A stretch of 64,000 nucleotides of DNA from the NCBI GenBank assembly GCA_905221605.1, contig CAJNDS010002573.1:1-64000 (forward strand), read 5' to 3'. Positions within the stretch are counted from its first letter, which is position 1; the number at the start of each line of letters is the position of its first letter. Made by a program: the position numbers and the translations under genes. The stretch comes from Symbiodinium natans. Lineage: Eukaryota > Sar > Dinophyceae > Suessiales > Symbiodiniaceae. Shown here one piece after another: positions 10,858-21,477 of the stretch. The notes under the pieces were generated by a model. It was not told the origin of the DNA, ran no database searches, and was given only the letters and a program-made list of their open reading frames with translations.

Positions 10858-13750
10858 ATCTGCTCACTTCCTTCATTGCAACCCATGCGTTCTTTCGATG
10901 CACAGAACAGTTTCCATAACAGCAGCTGTAGTTAAATGAGGCAGGCTATTGCAAGATTCAAAGTTGCCTTTTTCAATCGCTTCAAAGGAAGATAAACGGA
11001 GTTCCTTCATGATTCATTGAAGAGATGTATTGAGAGTGGCCAACAGGTAGTTTTGTTTCATCGCTAACAGTCTTCTGCGTGGTGGTTTTGCTTGTTTGCT
11101 TGGCTTTTGCTGGTTCGTCGTCGCCTTTTTTCTTGGGCTTTGCTCACGCACTTCTCACATTGACGGATACCCTACTGAGCCGCTGGCGCGGTAAAGAGGC
11201 ACCCTCAGAAAAGAAATAAGACAAATGGAATTGTCAGAACTGTGCATATTTCGAAAAAACTTAGTGAACTTTACTTTCATCTTGTGGCTTGCGAAAAGCT
11301 TCAGCATTTGATAGTTGCTTGCTATGACCCCGGAAGGCACAGCAAAGAACTACAGCCAGTCACAAATGAACCGTGCTGCACCAAAACGAAACAAAGTGAA
11401 AGACGACTGTCCATCTCTTCTTCAGGCTGAGCACTCTCCCCCCCCCGTTCACGCGCGTCGTCCACCCCTTCAAGTGGAACAGCAAGTCGAAAGCTGAGGA
11501 TCCTAAATCATCGAAGCTTGACCATGCTTACGATCTTTGCTTGGAAGCTTCCGCTTCCCTAGTACCTCCGTGCGCGTACAAGGGCAGGAGGCGAACTGTG
11601 GCACTGTGAGATACTGTGAAATGCCGCGATGGCAATGGAATAGGGCAGCATCCCTGGCAGAAACATCTGCTAGACATGTTGGAGCTTGCTGTAGACCTTG
11701 CATACGTCATGTCGGATGTCCAACCCAACGACCCTTGCAAATATGTGTCGCCCCCATCCCTGCACCATACACGTTCAACATGTTCAAACATACACGCGCA
11801 GCCATAACATCGATGTAGACTTAGGCATATTTTGCTTTACTTGCAAAACAACTCGGCCCAATCGGAAAGCTCAAGCCCGTCTTGCGAGCATTGTGTTTGC
11901 AAATCGTGGCCCCGCGTCACGACTACCATTACTTTTGCTATTGATAGAAATACTACTCCTTAATGTATACGATGCCAATGACACTTTCAATCGCTACTAC
12001 TACTGCTATTATAGCTACTGTTGTTCTTACCGCGATTCTATTCCCATTGGCACACCCTGGCTGCCTACGGTTTTTAAATAAACCTACGATTGTTCTTCGA
12101 GTTTCTATCTCGAAATTTTTCGAGAAACCAGAGCGGCAGCCGGGAATCAGGAATACTCAATGTCCCTAGGAACATCAAACAGTTAGCGCATGCAGATTTT
12201 CTTTGGTCGGGTCTGTCTAAACACCCACAACAGCACATATTCCTTAGAGAACTTTCACCTTCTCCTCTAGACCCAGAACTAGACCCAGAATTTCAAGGTC
12301 TTGAACCCAAGCCTTCCAAAGGTGCCATTGGTTAATGTGGATATTCGGTGGATGTTTGACATGCAGGGTGTCCATAAGAAAGTACGTTATTTTTTTTTTC
12401 AATGAGTTTGCTTTGGAGGAAGTGCGCGATTGACTTGCAAGCTCTGAAGTAAACCCTGACAAGAGATAGGAGGTGGTACCCTATGGGCTTGCATCGGTTT
12501 TTTAGAAGAGATAAGAAGCGCAAATCTCTGTGTCAGTCTTTATACTTTGGACAGGCGAAGGAAATCACTCGCAACATGCACATAACTCTAACTCGATAGA
12601 ACTGTTTGGAAGCATCGGGGATTAAGGTTTTTGATGCGCGTCGCAACGAGAATTCTTATAACAGTTAACCTTTGCCCCTGAGGCATGATATTTTGTTATG
12701 GCTTTGCCATTACAAGCAGTTCCGCGCTTTGGGTGCAGAAAATGGGTTCAAGGGCTTAGACTTACATGCTCGAGTCACGAACGAAACTAAAACAATCGAA
12801 AGAAATGGTCGAGCGGACTGCAGAACGCAGGCCGCCGCAGCGTTCCTGTTTTTCGTACATATGCTACCGCCACTACTAATCATTGCGATGCTTATCGGTG
12901 TTTTTTGGGTTTTTGGCAAACTTCGCCTCGCCAGGAAAACCTTGCTTACTAATTCCATATCCAACAGATCCTGCCATGCAAGTTTCAGCACCCGCTGCAG
13001 CGCCTTCGCTGGCAGGGACATGGCTCTAACCTAGCTAATGGACCCTGTCTCACGAATCCAGCTTTTGCGACGTAGCATTCTCGTTTTGGTTACATTTTCG
13101 TTTGCGTTTCTGACCGCTCAACGACAGCCCCTATGCCGACAGAAATCCTGGGCCGCAGCCAGTGCAGGGCTACAGGCATCATTTCACAACAGAACTCTGG
13201 TTTGTTGCTTGTCATCCTTGCCCAGGCAACCCGCTGCTTTTCGGGCAAGGGCGAGACAATACGGAACAGAAATGCGCGAATTCCCTTATGTGGCCCCTTA
13301 AGCTGTGTGAAAATCATTTGAATCCTGTCAAGCCCGTCATGCGAGCATTGTGTTTTCAAACGAGGGGGAAGCTGCCCTCGCCCCCCAACCTACCCCCCCT
13401 GCTTTTCAAACCTTGCACGTCAGTAAACCTCATGCCGAACAACATGCCACCAAGAGGAAGTTTTGCTACACCCCCGTTTTGAATTGTTGCTGGCCCCTTC
13501 TTGTTTTAGCCTGTTCCATTCGCCCCCTTTTTAGTGCTGGTTTTGGCATCCGCAGCTCTGGCTGGCGATGTCGAAGCAGCACATCCAGCACATGGCTCAG
13601 GGCATGACACATCTCTGTGGCTCAAAGCATTTGTAATTTTATTGGGTTGCCACGACGAAATGGTCTGAAGAACGCATGCCGGCATATGGTTGCCAAGTGG
13701 CAACCGGGCGACCGCAGGATTCCTGCCCGAACCCCTAGGTAAATTCAACA
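10858..13750. other. No gene recognised; one short dispersed repeat pair
   Basis: Mostly A+T-richer sequence with no convincing frame. A ~28-bp sequence is shared between 11875-11903 and 13329-13357 (CAAGCCCGTC, then TGCGAGCATTGTGTTT). An isolated hydrophobic plus-strand stretch near 12840-12930 (HMLPPLLIIAMLIGVFWVFG) has no supporting context. Confidence 0.4.
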
Positions 13751-14767
13751 TTAGAAACGGCCCACATTATGCAAAATCAACGACTCACAGACCACCGGAC
13801 CTGCCCAGTGAAAACATCGCGCAAAATTTGTATGGACATGGTGTGCCACAGACTCCGTCCGTGTTGTTGAACGTGTGTTCTTTGTTGTTGCCTGTTGCCC
13901 TGCTTGCAGAATGTGGCCATGGTGTTGCTTCTGCTTCCCGGTGTAGCCCCCCTCCCTCTCTCTCACTGGATTCCGTGGCTTGACTCCTGGCTGGCAGTAG
14001 TCCCAGTGACCTGTCCAATCGCCATAGCGGATGCAGGCATTGAGGTGGTTGTCTCCTTCCGGAGCTGCCACAAACCTTATGCAAATCGAGTTTACAAAAG
14101 CCAGCGTGATGCAGCCAAACCACATCCGCAAATGCTGGTCAGTATACCCAGCTCGTCCACAATCCAGGAAATAGCAAACGCAGGACTGTGGCCCCAAATC
14201 CTCCTCCGACTGTGGATCCGGAGAAGAGGGTATTGACTTTCGCTGCTTCCTGATGTATAACCCACATATGTGGCAAATCCCAACCATAAGCAAAAAGAAA
14301 ACATACCATCCCAGACTCCAATACACCGGGCTGAATCCGGCGATTGCTGGGCAGTACGAGCGTTTCGTAAACACATCTTCAGCTGGCTTGCCCCACAAAC
14401 ATGCAGGCTTTCCATCTTCCAGGATGGCTTTCGTCTCGTAACAAAGCACAGCTGAATCAGAGAGGAATGCTAGCAGAATTGGTGGGAGGAAGATCAGAGG
14501 TCGGAAATTTGCTTTGGCTTTAAAGCGGAGTGATATGAAGTCATCTCCTGGCAGCTGATGGTCCTGTAAGCGGGAGACTGCATTCTTGTTGAGCGGAGGC
14601 CACACGACAGGCCGATTCTTGATCAAGGCCCTCACCCGGCAATTGACTGATGTGACTGGCTGCTTGGGGGATGTCCAGCCACTATCAGGAGTCGGAGGAG
14701 CAGCGCTCTCGGGGACGCTGTAGATGCCTTCTTCACTGTCCACGCTGATTTGACCTGGAGCCACCAT
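13751..14767 (-). CDS. Membrane protein exon, unknown family
   Basis: The frame opens at an ATG at 14767 and runs 338 codons. The first ~265 look genuine: an acidic N-terminus, then three hydrophobic segments (around residues 90-110, 143-168 and 218-238: LIFLPPILLAFLSD, LGWYVFFLLMVGICHICG, FGCITLAFVNSICI) separated by Cys-containing loops. After HWDYCQPG (about 13985) composition changes to a basic, low-complexity reading that I interpret as intron read-through. A following exon could lie near 13785-13870, where another frame reads DGVCGTPCPYKFCAMF. The APEGDN motif after the third span resembles APQGDS after a span in the 9.4-kb exon, so the two minus-strand genes may be distant relatives. 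No known family is recognised. Confidence 0.45.
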   Translation of the reverse strand: MVAPGQISVDSEEGIYSVPESAAPPTPDSGWTSPKQPVTSVNCRVRALIKNRPVVWPPLNKNAVSRLQDHQLPGDDFISLRFKAKANFRPLIFLPPILLAFLSDSAVLCYETKAILEDGKPACLWGKPAEDVFTKRSYCPAIAGFSPVYWSLGWYVFFLLMVGICHICGLYIRKQRKSIPSSPDPQSEEDLGPQSCVCYFLDCGRAGYTDQHLRMWFGCITLAFVNSICIRFVAAPEGDNHLNACIRYGDWTGHWDYCQPGVKPRNPVREREGGYTGKQKQHHGHILQAGQQATTKNTRSTTRTESVAHHVHTNFARCFHWAGPVVCESLILHNVGRF

Positions 14768-15693
14768 AGCTGCTATGGCTTGTCTCGGCTGCTGCCCCTA
14801 TACAGTCTACACACTTGAACCCAATGCTAACAGCCGGGCATTGCTCAAACGGCTGTGTGCGGAAGATTTCTCGAGACTTGCCACAGGCACCGGTTTTGAC
14901 TTGACCTCCGCGGTGGACGTTTTACACGGCAGAACTGAATGCGATTTTAATGCGGTCAGTTGCTGTCACGACGTGTTGAGGAACTGGCCACTACGTACGT
15001 CACTATGCCAGGCTTGCCTGTCAGTGCCACACGAAACTTGCTACATTTCCACACGCACACGTGCGGTAGAGCGCGTTCACGACTTCGTCACGAGTGTCGG
15101 GTGTTGCTGGACTGTTGCTGGGATCGGCATTGTATGGCACTGTGCCCATCTACCAAATTTCTGTTGGAAGTGGTGATGGCGGAAAGCAGTCTGATTGCAT
15201 GCTTCAAGAAGACCGTGGAAAATCTACACCATAAACTGTTACAGACTCCTGCTTCTGCAAGTGGTTCCCCATGCTTCCTGTTACACCATTTACCCGATAT
15301 GGGCCCTATTGGGCATTGATTGGCGGTGGCGCTATAACACGTGACGGATATGACTGTCAGTTGGCAAGGCAGTACAGTACAACTAAAGTAGGGTAAGATC
15401 ATTGCTGGATCTTGCCAGAACTGTACAGCTCGCCTACTCAGACACCTGCGACTGCAATGACAGTCACTGCAATGTCCACAGAGCAATATTCCAAAACAGC
15501 GAGACTGCGGTGGAGAAAGCGGCGCAACAGAATCTATTTCCGAAAGGGCGATCATGCACGTAGCGCATAAATCTTGAAAGGCTGCTTCCCTTCCAGTCTT
15601 CAGAACCGCCTCAGGCATTCAGTTCATCCAAGAATCTAAGAACATTGATCCGTCAACCGCCGATGGCCCATGGATCATGACGTGAGAATGCTG
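14768..15693. other. Gene-free spacer between two minus-strand genes
   Basis: Contains the presumptive 5' flank of the gene starting at 14767 and the 3' flank of the phosphatase ending at 15694. No motif or frame is convincing on either strand. Confidence 0.4.
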
Positions 15694-17307
15694 TCACATG
15701 ATGTCGTGCGACATTGCTCTGTACTCTGCTGCCACTTCTACATCGCACAATGGATGATGTGCCTGTTCTGGCTTGCTCTGCAGGACTCCGCGGATTTTCC
15801 AGCCAGCTGCACAAAACAAGCCTGACCACAAGGTCAAGAAAGCTGCTGAAGCTGCTGAGGCACCAGGCCATGCCAATGCAGCATCCTGCTCCGTGGCGTC
15901 AGGCACTAGCGCTTCGGTTGTGCTGCAGACTTGGCGATAGACCTTCAGATCTCGAAAACGTTGTATTGCTGCAGGCAGGAAAGAAGTCACGGAGCAGAGC
16001 CCTGGAATCTGCGTGCTTTCAGGTCTGCACCACGGCAGTTGCAAAACAGTAGAGCGATGCAGCAACCGAAAAAGTGCACCACGCCCGTCTGATGTTTCGT
16101 ACACTTCCAATACCAAGACATCTGTGTATGGAGGCCACTGTCCATCCCACAGACCCAAGGCCACAAGCATAACCAAGATGGTCGTGTCGTGAGTGGCCCA
16201 CAAGGCGAGAGGCGTATGGTCTGTAGAGGAGATATTTGGGACGTTCCGGGCGTTCTGTGCTTGCTGTTGCATGACTTGGTCGAGTTCCATCAGTGCCGGA
16301 GCTGCCAGGAGCTGCATCTTCTTCACTGTCTCCGGGTCTTTCGAATAATGCTCCTGAAAGAGCTTCAGTGAGATCGTTAAAGCCTCCTTGAACAACTCCG
16401 AATCTGGCTGCAAACCCTCAGGTGCGCGTAGTGCCTCTTGCTTAGAACACTGTGCAACTAGCAAGCAATCCTTGAAGCTCGCCTGAAACTGAGTTCCTGT
16501 AACGTTCGTCCATTTGCGGGCGAAAGACGGAAACCGACTTTGAATGAGCTGCGGATCAGTCTTGAAGTGTCTCGCATGACGCATGTGGCCAACACGAGGA
16601 CAGTGCTGGTTCAAGTCCCAGGGATCACTCGAGACAGGCCGTGAGTAAAAGGAATGTGTCCGAGTTCGAACATTTCGAGTGGAGTCGTTCTTGAAGAGGT
16701 GGTTTTGTAGAAGGAAGAGTGTCGCTTGGGTGCGCTCCTTTCCCGTGGAGTACATTCGAGTTGTCTCAAGAGTTGGCACCGACGGCAGGGAGCCGAAATA
16801 CTTTTGTTCGATCGAGTCAGCAAGCGCCATGGTTTGCGGGACAGCATCGTTCAATAGCACACCTTTACCACAGCCGGAGATCTGGGAAATGTAGCCAGAC
16901 CCCGGCATGTTCTTCTCCATGGATGGATATGCATCCAAAACCTGTCGCAGCAACGGCACCGTTTGTTCTGTCTCGCCGTTGCCCACTTTGAACGAGACCA
17001 TGCGCTGCACGGAGCAGTTCTTGGCCGGTGCCATGTTTGAAAAGCAGGGCTTGTCCGACGACAAATCTCTGGCTCCATGTCGGAATATTATCTGAACACC
17101 CACCAAACGCAGTCCTTCATACTTCAGGACTTCATCCGCAGGGGGACCTACGATGGCTTCCTGCTGTGCCAGGGGTGGCTGCGCACAATATCCCGAGTAA
17201 GGTTGGATGAGTGCCTCATCATAAGATTGATGCGATGCCAGAGCAGGCAACACCAACGCAAGCAGAGGCACACAACTCACCATGCCTTTTAAGCGGCCGG
17301 GAGTCAT
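15694..17307 (-). CDS. Histidine acid phosphatase, secreted/membrane-anchored
   Basis: A single 537-codon frame from ATG at 17307. Residues 1-25 form a signal peptide (a second Met at 9 followed by VSCVPLLALVLPALAS). The catalytic signature IFRHGARD lies at residues 74-81, with the RHG histidine as the expected phospho-acceptor. The substrate-pocket motif RMYSTGKERTQAT is at about 184-196. The proton-donor HD is present as ATHDTT at about 371-376. These, in this order and spacing, define the branch-2 histidine phosphatases (lysosomal/prostatic acid phosphatase type), which hydrolyse phosphomonoesters at acidic pH. Several N-x-S/T sites (NCS, NDS, NVT, NIS) suit a lumenal or extracellular domain, and a hydrophobic segment near 484-504 would be a C-terminal membrane anchor. 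A whole gene in one exon is unusual beside intron-rich neighbours and may indicate a retrocopy. Family assignment is firm; substrate is not predictable. Confidence 0.9.
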   Translation of the reverse strand: MTPGRLKGMVSCVPLLALVLPALASHQSYDEALIQPYSGYCAQPPLAQQEAIVGPPADEVLKYEGLRLVGVQIIFRHGARDLSSDKPCFSNMAPAKNCSVQRMVSFKVGNGETEQTVPLLRQVLDAYPSMEKNMPGSGYISQISGCGKGVLLNDAVPQTMALADSIEQKYFGSLPSVPTLETTRMYSTGKERTQATLFLLQNHLFKNDSTRNVRTRTHSFYSRPVSSDPWDLNQHCPRVGHMRHARHFKTDPQLIQSRFPSFARKWTNVTGTQFQASFKDCLLVAQCSKQEALRAPEGLQPDSELFKEALTISLKLFQEHYSKDPETVKKMQLLAAPALMELDQVMQQQAQNARNVPNISSTDHTPLALWATHDTTILVMLVALGLWDGQWPPYTDVLVLEVYETSDGRGALFRLLHRSTVLQLPWCRPESTQIPGLCSVTSFLPAAIQRFRDLKVYRQVCSTTEALVPDATEQDAALAWPGASAASAAFLTLWSGLFCAAGWKIRGVLQSKPEQAHHPLCDVEVAAEYRAMSHDIM

Positions 17308-19820
17308 GCAACAACTTAGGGCAATCTGTGCGAGATTGCACGGGTGGGCATAGCGTCGGGCCTAGCGTCGGTGCGATTGCTGACCTAGTAACGTTCTTTT
17401 GAAAATGTTTCTGTGATTTGACAGCCAGGCTCGTACATCCAGCAACTTGGGGCCCTTGCTGGGCCTTTACTCGCAACAGCACTCAAATCTACAACTCTGT
17501 GGCTGAGCTTGTTCAGATGTTCTGGAAATCAATTGCCAATCTATCGATGCAGACTTGGTATGCAGTTGGCACAGCCATGATGCGCACCCAGTCAACCCCG
17601 ACTATCTAGGAGCTCACGCAGCCAGGGACTTTTGTCACATTGCTATAGTACAGGCTGCAGCATAAGATCGGTTGAACCTAGCGGTTGCCTGCTACGTAGT
17701 CTTCCCTCCGACGATGATCATAGCCACGGCACCTGAGGTGTATTGGCTGCGGCGCATACTGAACTGCAGTATACTACAGTACTGGCGTAGTATACCATAG
17801 TCATAAACCTCCAAGAGCGAGGCATGTAATGAGGCCGATGGTGACCGTCCCCAGAAAAGACCAAAGGACGACGACGAGAAAATAGCTCCAGTACCTTGCA
17901 AAAGCCCATTGCAAGCCATGCAAACACTCAGCGAACTTTGGAGGCTGCGGCCTTTGGCCATCTTGTGAACCTTCTTTATTCGTTATGCCTCACATTGTGC
18001 CTTCATTTGAAGCTTTGTAGTGCGCCATAGTGTGCCATAGTGCGCCACTCAACCCCAAGTCGAGCAGGGATATGCCATGACATTCCCACACTTGCAGCAA
18101 AAGAAGCAATGTCAATATCAACGCATATTGACTTGCATGCTCATGACGGCACTTCCCTTTGTTCCATTGTTCTTGGTGATTGGAGTAAGCGGCGAATGAA
18201 CACTCCACTGAACACTCCCAGACCTAGTCTTATCACCTCGAGACTCAAAGGACAACGGGAGCACATCTTCTTTTTCTGCCGAACCCTTTCACGCGCACCG
18301 CGCACCCTCACCGAAGTCTTAGGGGTGACGCGTGTAGACTGTAATTAAACACCACGTGATTTCAGCTGGCCCACTTTTCTGTTGCTATAATGCGCGGCTC
18401 CCACCACATTTCGGTGCACAACATCACATGGCCAAGGTTCTTAGATGCTTCTTTTTGGTACGTGAGATGCTGACCACATACAACTTCCCCGAAAGTTGCA
18501 ACTATCACAGCCCCTAACGGTACCTCGAACCACGAGCTCACTATGCCTACCACAGGACTGGCTGCATGCTCCGTTCCAGCGATGTGGCATTGTCGGGTCG
18601 CGCATGCATGCTGCGAGTTCAGCACCGCGCATCAAAGAGTAGCCTATACACTGTCAGCAGCGGCCCAAGTGCGAACTGTATGTGATTGGTGAGACCGGCG
18701 TGGGCTTGGCCCATTGGCTGCGAAAACGATGACCAGAAGACATCTGTCTACCTCAAACAGTGTGACCATGTAGGTGGTGCTGGATGAAGGTTGCTGGTGC
18801 TGTTGCTTTCATGTGCAATTCTGCAACCTTTATGAACAAATCATGTAAACTCGTGACAGTCTCAAAATCTTGCATGAAGGTTGGGAGGGACTCAACGAAA
18901 AAGTGTGCAAAAATGGCGTCCGCGAGTTGAGCCTACTAAACTTACTAAACTGTTGCACGAGACATCACGGGACCATTTCTTGAGAACACTTCCCCTCCAG
19001 AGTTTGGTGTCGGGCAATATGCCCGACTTCAGGGCTTGCTCGTCGCTGCCATGCACCCGGGCGAGCCCCAGCGATGTCCGTTTCTTTTCTTGGTCAAGAC
19101 TCGGTTGGTTGCAGCTTCTCCCTTTCTCATGCTGTTTGACGCTCTCCGCCGCTTTGTAAACAACGAAGTTTGTTCCCTGCCGTGGTCTCCTTTGCAGGTG
19201 GTTCTGTTTTCCACCCGTGCAGAATTTCCCTCGTCTTCTCGGTGTTCAGGTTCTTCGATTTTTTTTGCTCATGCGCTTGCATCGCTTTTAAAACTGTCAA
19301 AGATCTTTTAAAGCACCCCGCTTCATAGGCATGGTTGTTCTTGAGCAAGGATGCCTCCGAAGTGCCGCCCACCGGGCTTGCCATGGCTTCCTACATCTTC
19401 CTACGATCTCATCAGGCCTTCGTAGTGGCAGCGCCTTAGAAGATGAAATCGCGGAATCAAATCGCTGCGATTTCAACTCGCAGGCCTGAATCGCTGCTTA
19501 ATTGCTCTTATTCAAAGGTTGGAAACGCAAATCGCGCGATTCGGGTTTCCAATGCCAAATCGCAGCTTGTGCTGCTTTCAATCAGCACTCGTGAGAAATG
19601 GGTTGAATGAATTTTGCAGGCTTGGGAAAACTCATTAAGCCTACTTGGCCCCAAGACGTTGTCGCTCTTGGCTGTATTCCGTCTCGGGGTAAGCATGGTT
19701 TTAGGTAAAGGGTCGTCATCGTCCATTTATCGTCGTCGTCACGGAGTGCCACTGACACATGTGACACCAAACCCTCCGAGAGGCCGAGAAGATGAGCACG
19801 CGCAGATGGAGTTGTCAGGA
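17308..19820. other. No gene recognised
   Basis: Short frames on both strands, none with a motif. At about 19440-19570 there are recurring AATCGC/GCGATT words (AAATCGCGGAATCAAATCGC and similar), also seen near 20446-20500 (GCGATTCGGG, GCGATTTCGAATCGCTGCGA). These look like a degenerate local repeat. Confidence 0.4.
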
Positions 19821-20335
19821 AATCCGCCGAGGCCTCGGGCCGGAGGTGTATAGGTTGTCAGAACAGGCACCCCCCTCCAAATCCTCCCCCCACACCCAAA
19901 GCCCTTTTTCGGACCCCTTTTTTTGGCCTCAAATGGGTACCCCCTCTGGGAAACCGGGGTCCGCAAGCGGACGGTTCGCCAGGACCAGAGGCACCCACCC
20001 CCCCCCCCCCCCCCCACCCCCCCAACCCCCCCCCACCCCCCCTGCCGAAGAGTCGCCTTAAACCTTAAGGGCCCTGGCTCAACCCTACGATCACTCCAAG
20101 CCGAACCCTAAACCCAAAAAAACCCTCAACCCCAAAGCGTGAACCTTGAGCCCTAAACTAACCCTCAACCCCAAACCCCAAACCATAAACCATAAACCAT
20201 AAACCCGGAACCCTCAACCCTCAACCCTCAACCCAACCCTTATTGCTTGGGGTCCAGCGACTTGGGCGCTGCGGAATCACCATGCTCACGCGGATGCGCT
20301 GGGCCGGGCCGAGGCGGGTCGCGTAGCATTAAAAT
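19821..20335 (+). repeat. Dispersed repeat family, copy 1 (with internal insertions)
   Basis: Opens with CCGCCGAGGCCTCGGGCCGG (19824), continues with CAAATGGGTACCC (19928) and CCAGGACCAGAGGCAC (19979), and closes with a 29-bp end at 20307-20335 (GGCCGAGGCGGGTCGCGTAG followed by CATTAAAAT). The same landmarks in the same order make up copy 2 at 37307-37550. Here the middle is interrupted by a C-rich run (19998-20042) and a telomere-like tract (20100-20230). Confidence 0.75.
20100..20230. repeat. Interstitial degenerate telomere-like tract
   Basis: Irregular runs of CCCTAAAC, CCCTCAACC, CCCCAAACC and CCATAAACC, all derivable from CCCTAAA by point change and in the same orientation as the terminal array. 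Likely an old interstitial telomeric sequence. Confidence 0.75.
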
Positions 20336-20817
20336 GAAGCAGCGGAGCTGCTCGAGTGAGTTTTTAACGAACCCCAGAAAATCATTCAGCTTCCCCAAGC
20401 TCCCCTTCAAGCCTCTTTCTCAACCCTTCTACACATCCCTTCCAATCGCGCGATTCGGGCTTTCCCCAAACGCGGCGATTTCGAATCGCTGCGATTCGAA
20501 CATCTAAGGGCAGCGCGCGCATGAAATCCTGGACAAAAACGGAAAACGATGTCACCACGATAGCTGCAGTGAAGGGATTGAGGTTTAGGACACGAAAGCG
20601 CTGTCTCTGTTATGTTAGGAGCCCCCTCCACTGTATCCCTCGTTTCAGGCCCCCTGCCGCGACTAAGCAAACCTCGACTCCACCAGATCCGGAACCACCC
20701 ACTGTCCCGAAAGACCTTGTTTGGGGTGTTCGCAGGGTTTGAATTGAAGGAATGCGGTGTGAGCTTGAAGGGAGCGGTGCAGATGGCACGACCCCCGAGA
20801 GAGCGGGCGTGTTACCC

Positions 20818-20865
20818 CTCGAGACTTGGATCCAAAACTCGAGACTTGGATCCAAAATGGCTGTG
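20818..20865 (-). repeat. 20-bp tandem duplication with spliced-leader-like end
   Basis: CTCGAGACTTGGATCCAAAA occurs twice back to back (20818-20837, 20838-20857). The second copy runs on into TGGCTGTG. On the minus strand this reads AGCCATTTTGGATCCAAG. It shares AGCCATTTTGG and the terminal CAAG with the dinoflagellate spliced leader, and differs between them. Confidence 0.5.
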
Positions 20866-20879
20866 AAATCTCCCTCTTA

Positions 20880-21465
20880 TTCTTCTACTTCTTCTTCTTC
20901 TTCTGCAGAGTTTGAAGGCTGAAGCCCTCGCTCACCGGCACGCTCCGAGTCCATGTGCGGCTAGGCTCCCCCGACACTTCACCCGCGAACCCTCCAACCT
21001 CCATTGCCGTACTGCTGCCAAGAAAAAACGAGCCTCCTGTCAGGCTCTTCTTCTTCTGCCGGGCTTCCGCGCGTTTGCGTCGCGCCCTTATGGTCGCGGA
21101 GTCGGCGTGATACGGAAAGAAAAGATGAGGAACCTACATGGACTTACACTGATGGGACACCCCAAAGCAGAGCTTTCCGCCCCTTACGCATGCGTACCTC
21201 TGTCGGGGGCTCTCTCGATGTTTCTCTTTTTTCTTCTTCTTCTTCTTCTTCTTCTTCTTCTTCTTCTTCTTCTTCTTCTTCTTCTTCTTCTTCTTCTTCT
21301 TCTCTTCTGCTGGGCATGGCACGGCTCTCTTTTTCCTTGGGGCGTGGAGGGAAAACCCTCCGCACGTGTCGTGCGCCCCTCTTCAGCGCCTCCCGGGAAG
21401 TGTGAGGCTCTCTTTCTCTTCTTTTTCTTCTTCGTCTTCTTCTACTTCTTCTTCTTCTGCGCAGA
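20880..21465. repeat. CTT/TTC microsatellites
   Basis: (TTC)n short runs near 20884-20905, a long (CTT)n array at about 21231-21303 and a looser one at about 21413-21460. The poly-Lys, poly-Glu, poly-Leu and poly-Ser frames across them are not genes. Confidence 0.9.
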
Positions 21466-21477
21466 CTTGAGGGCCCC

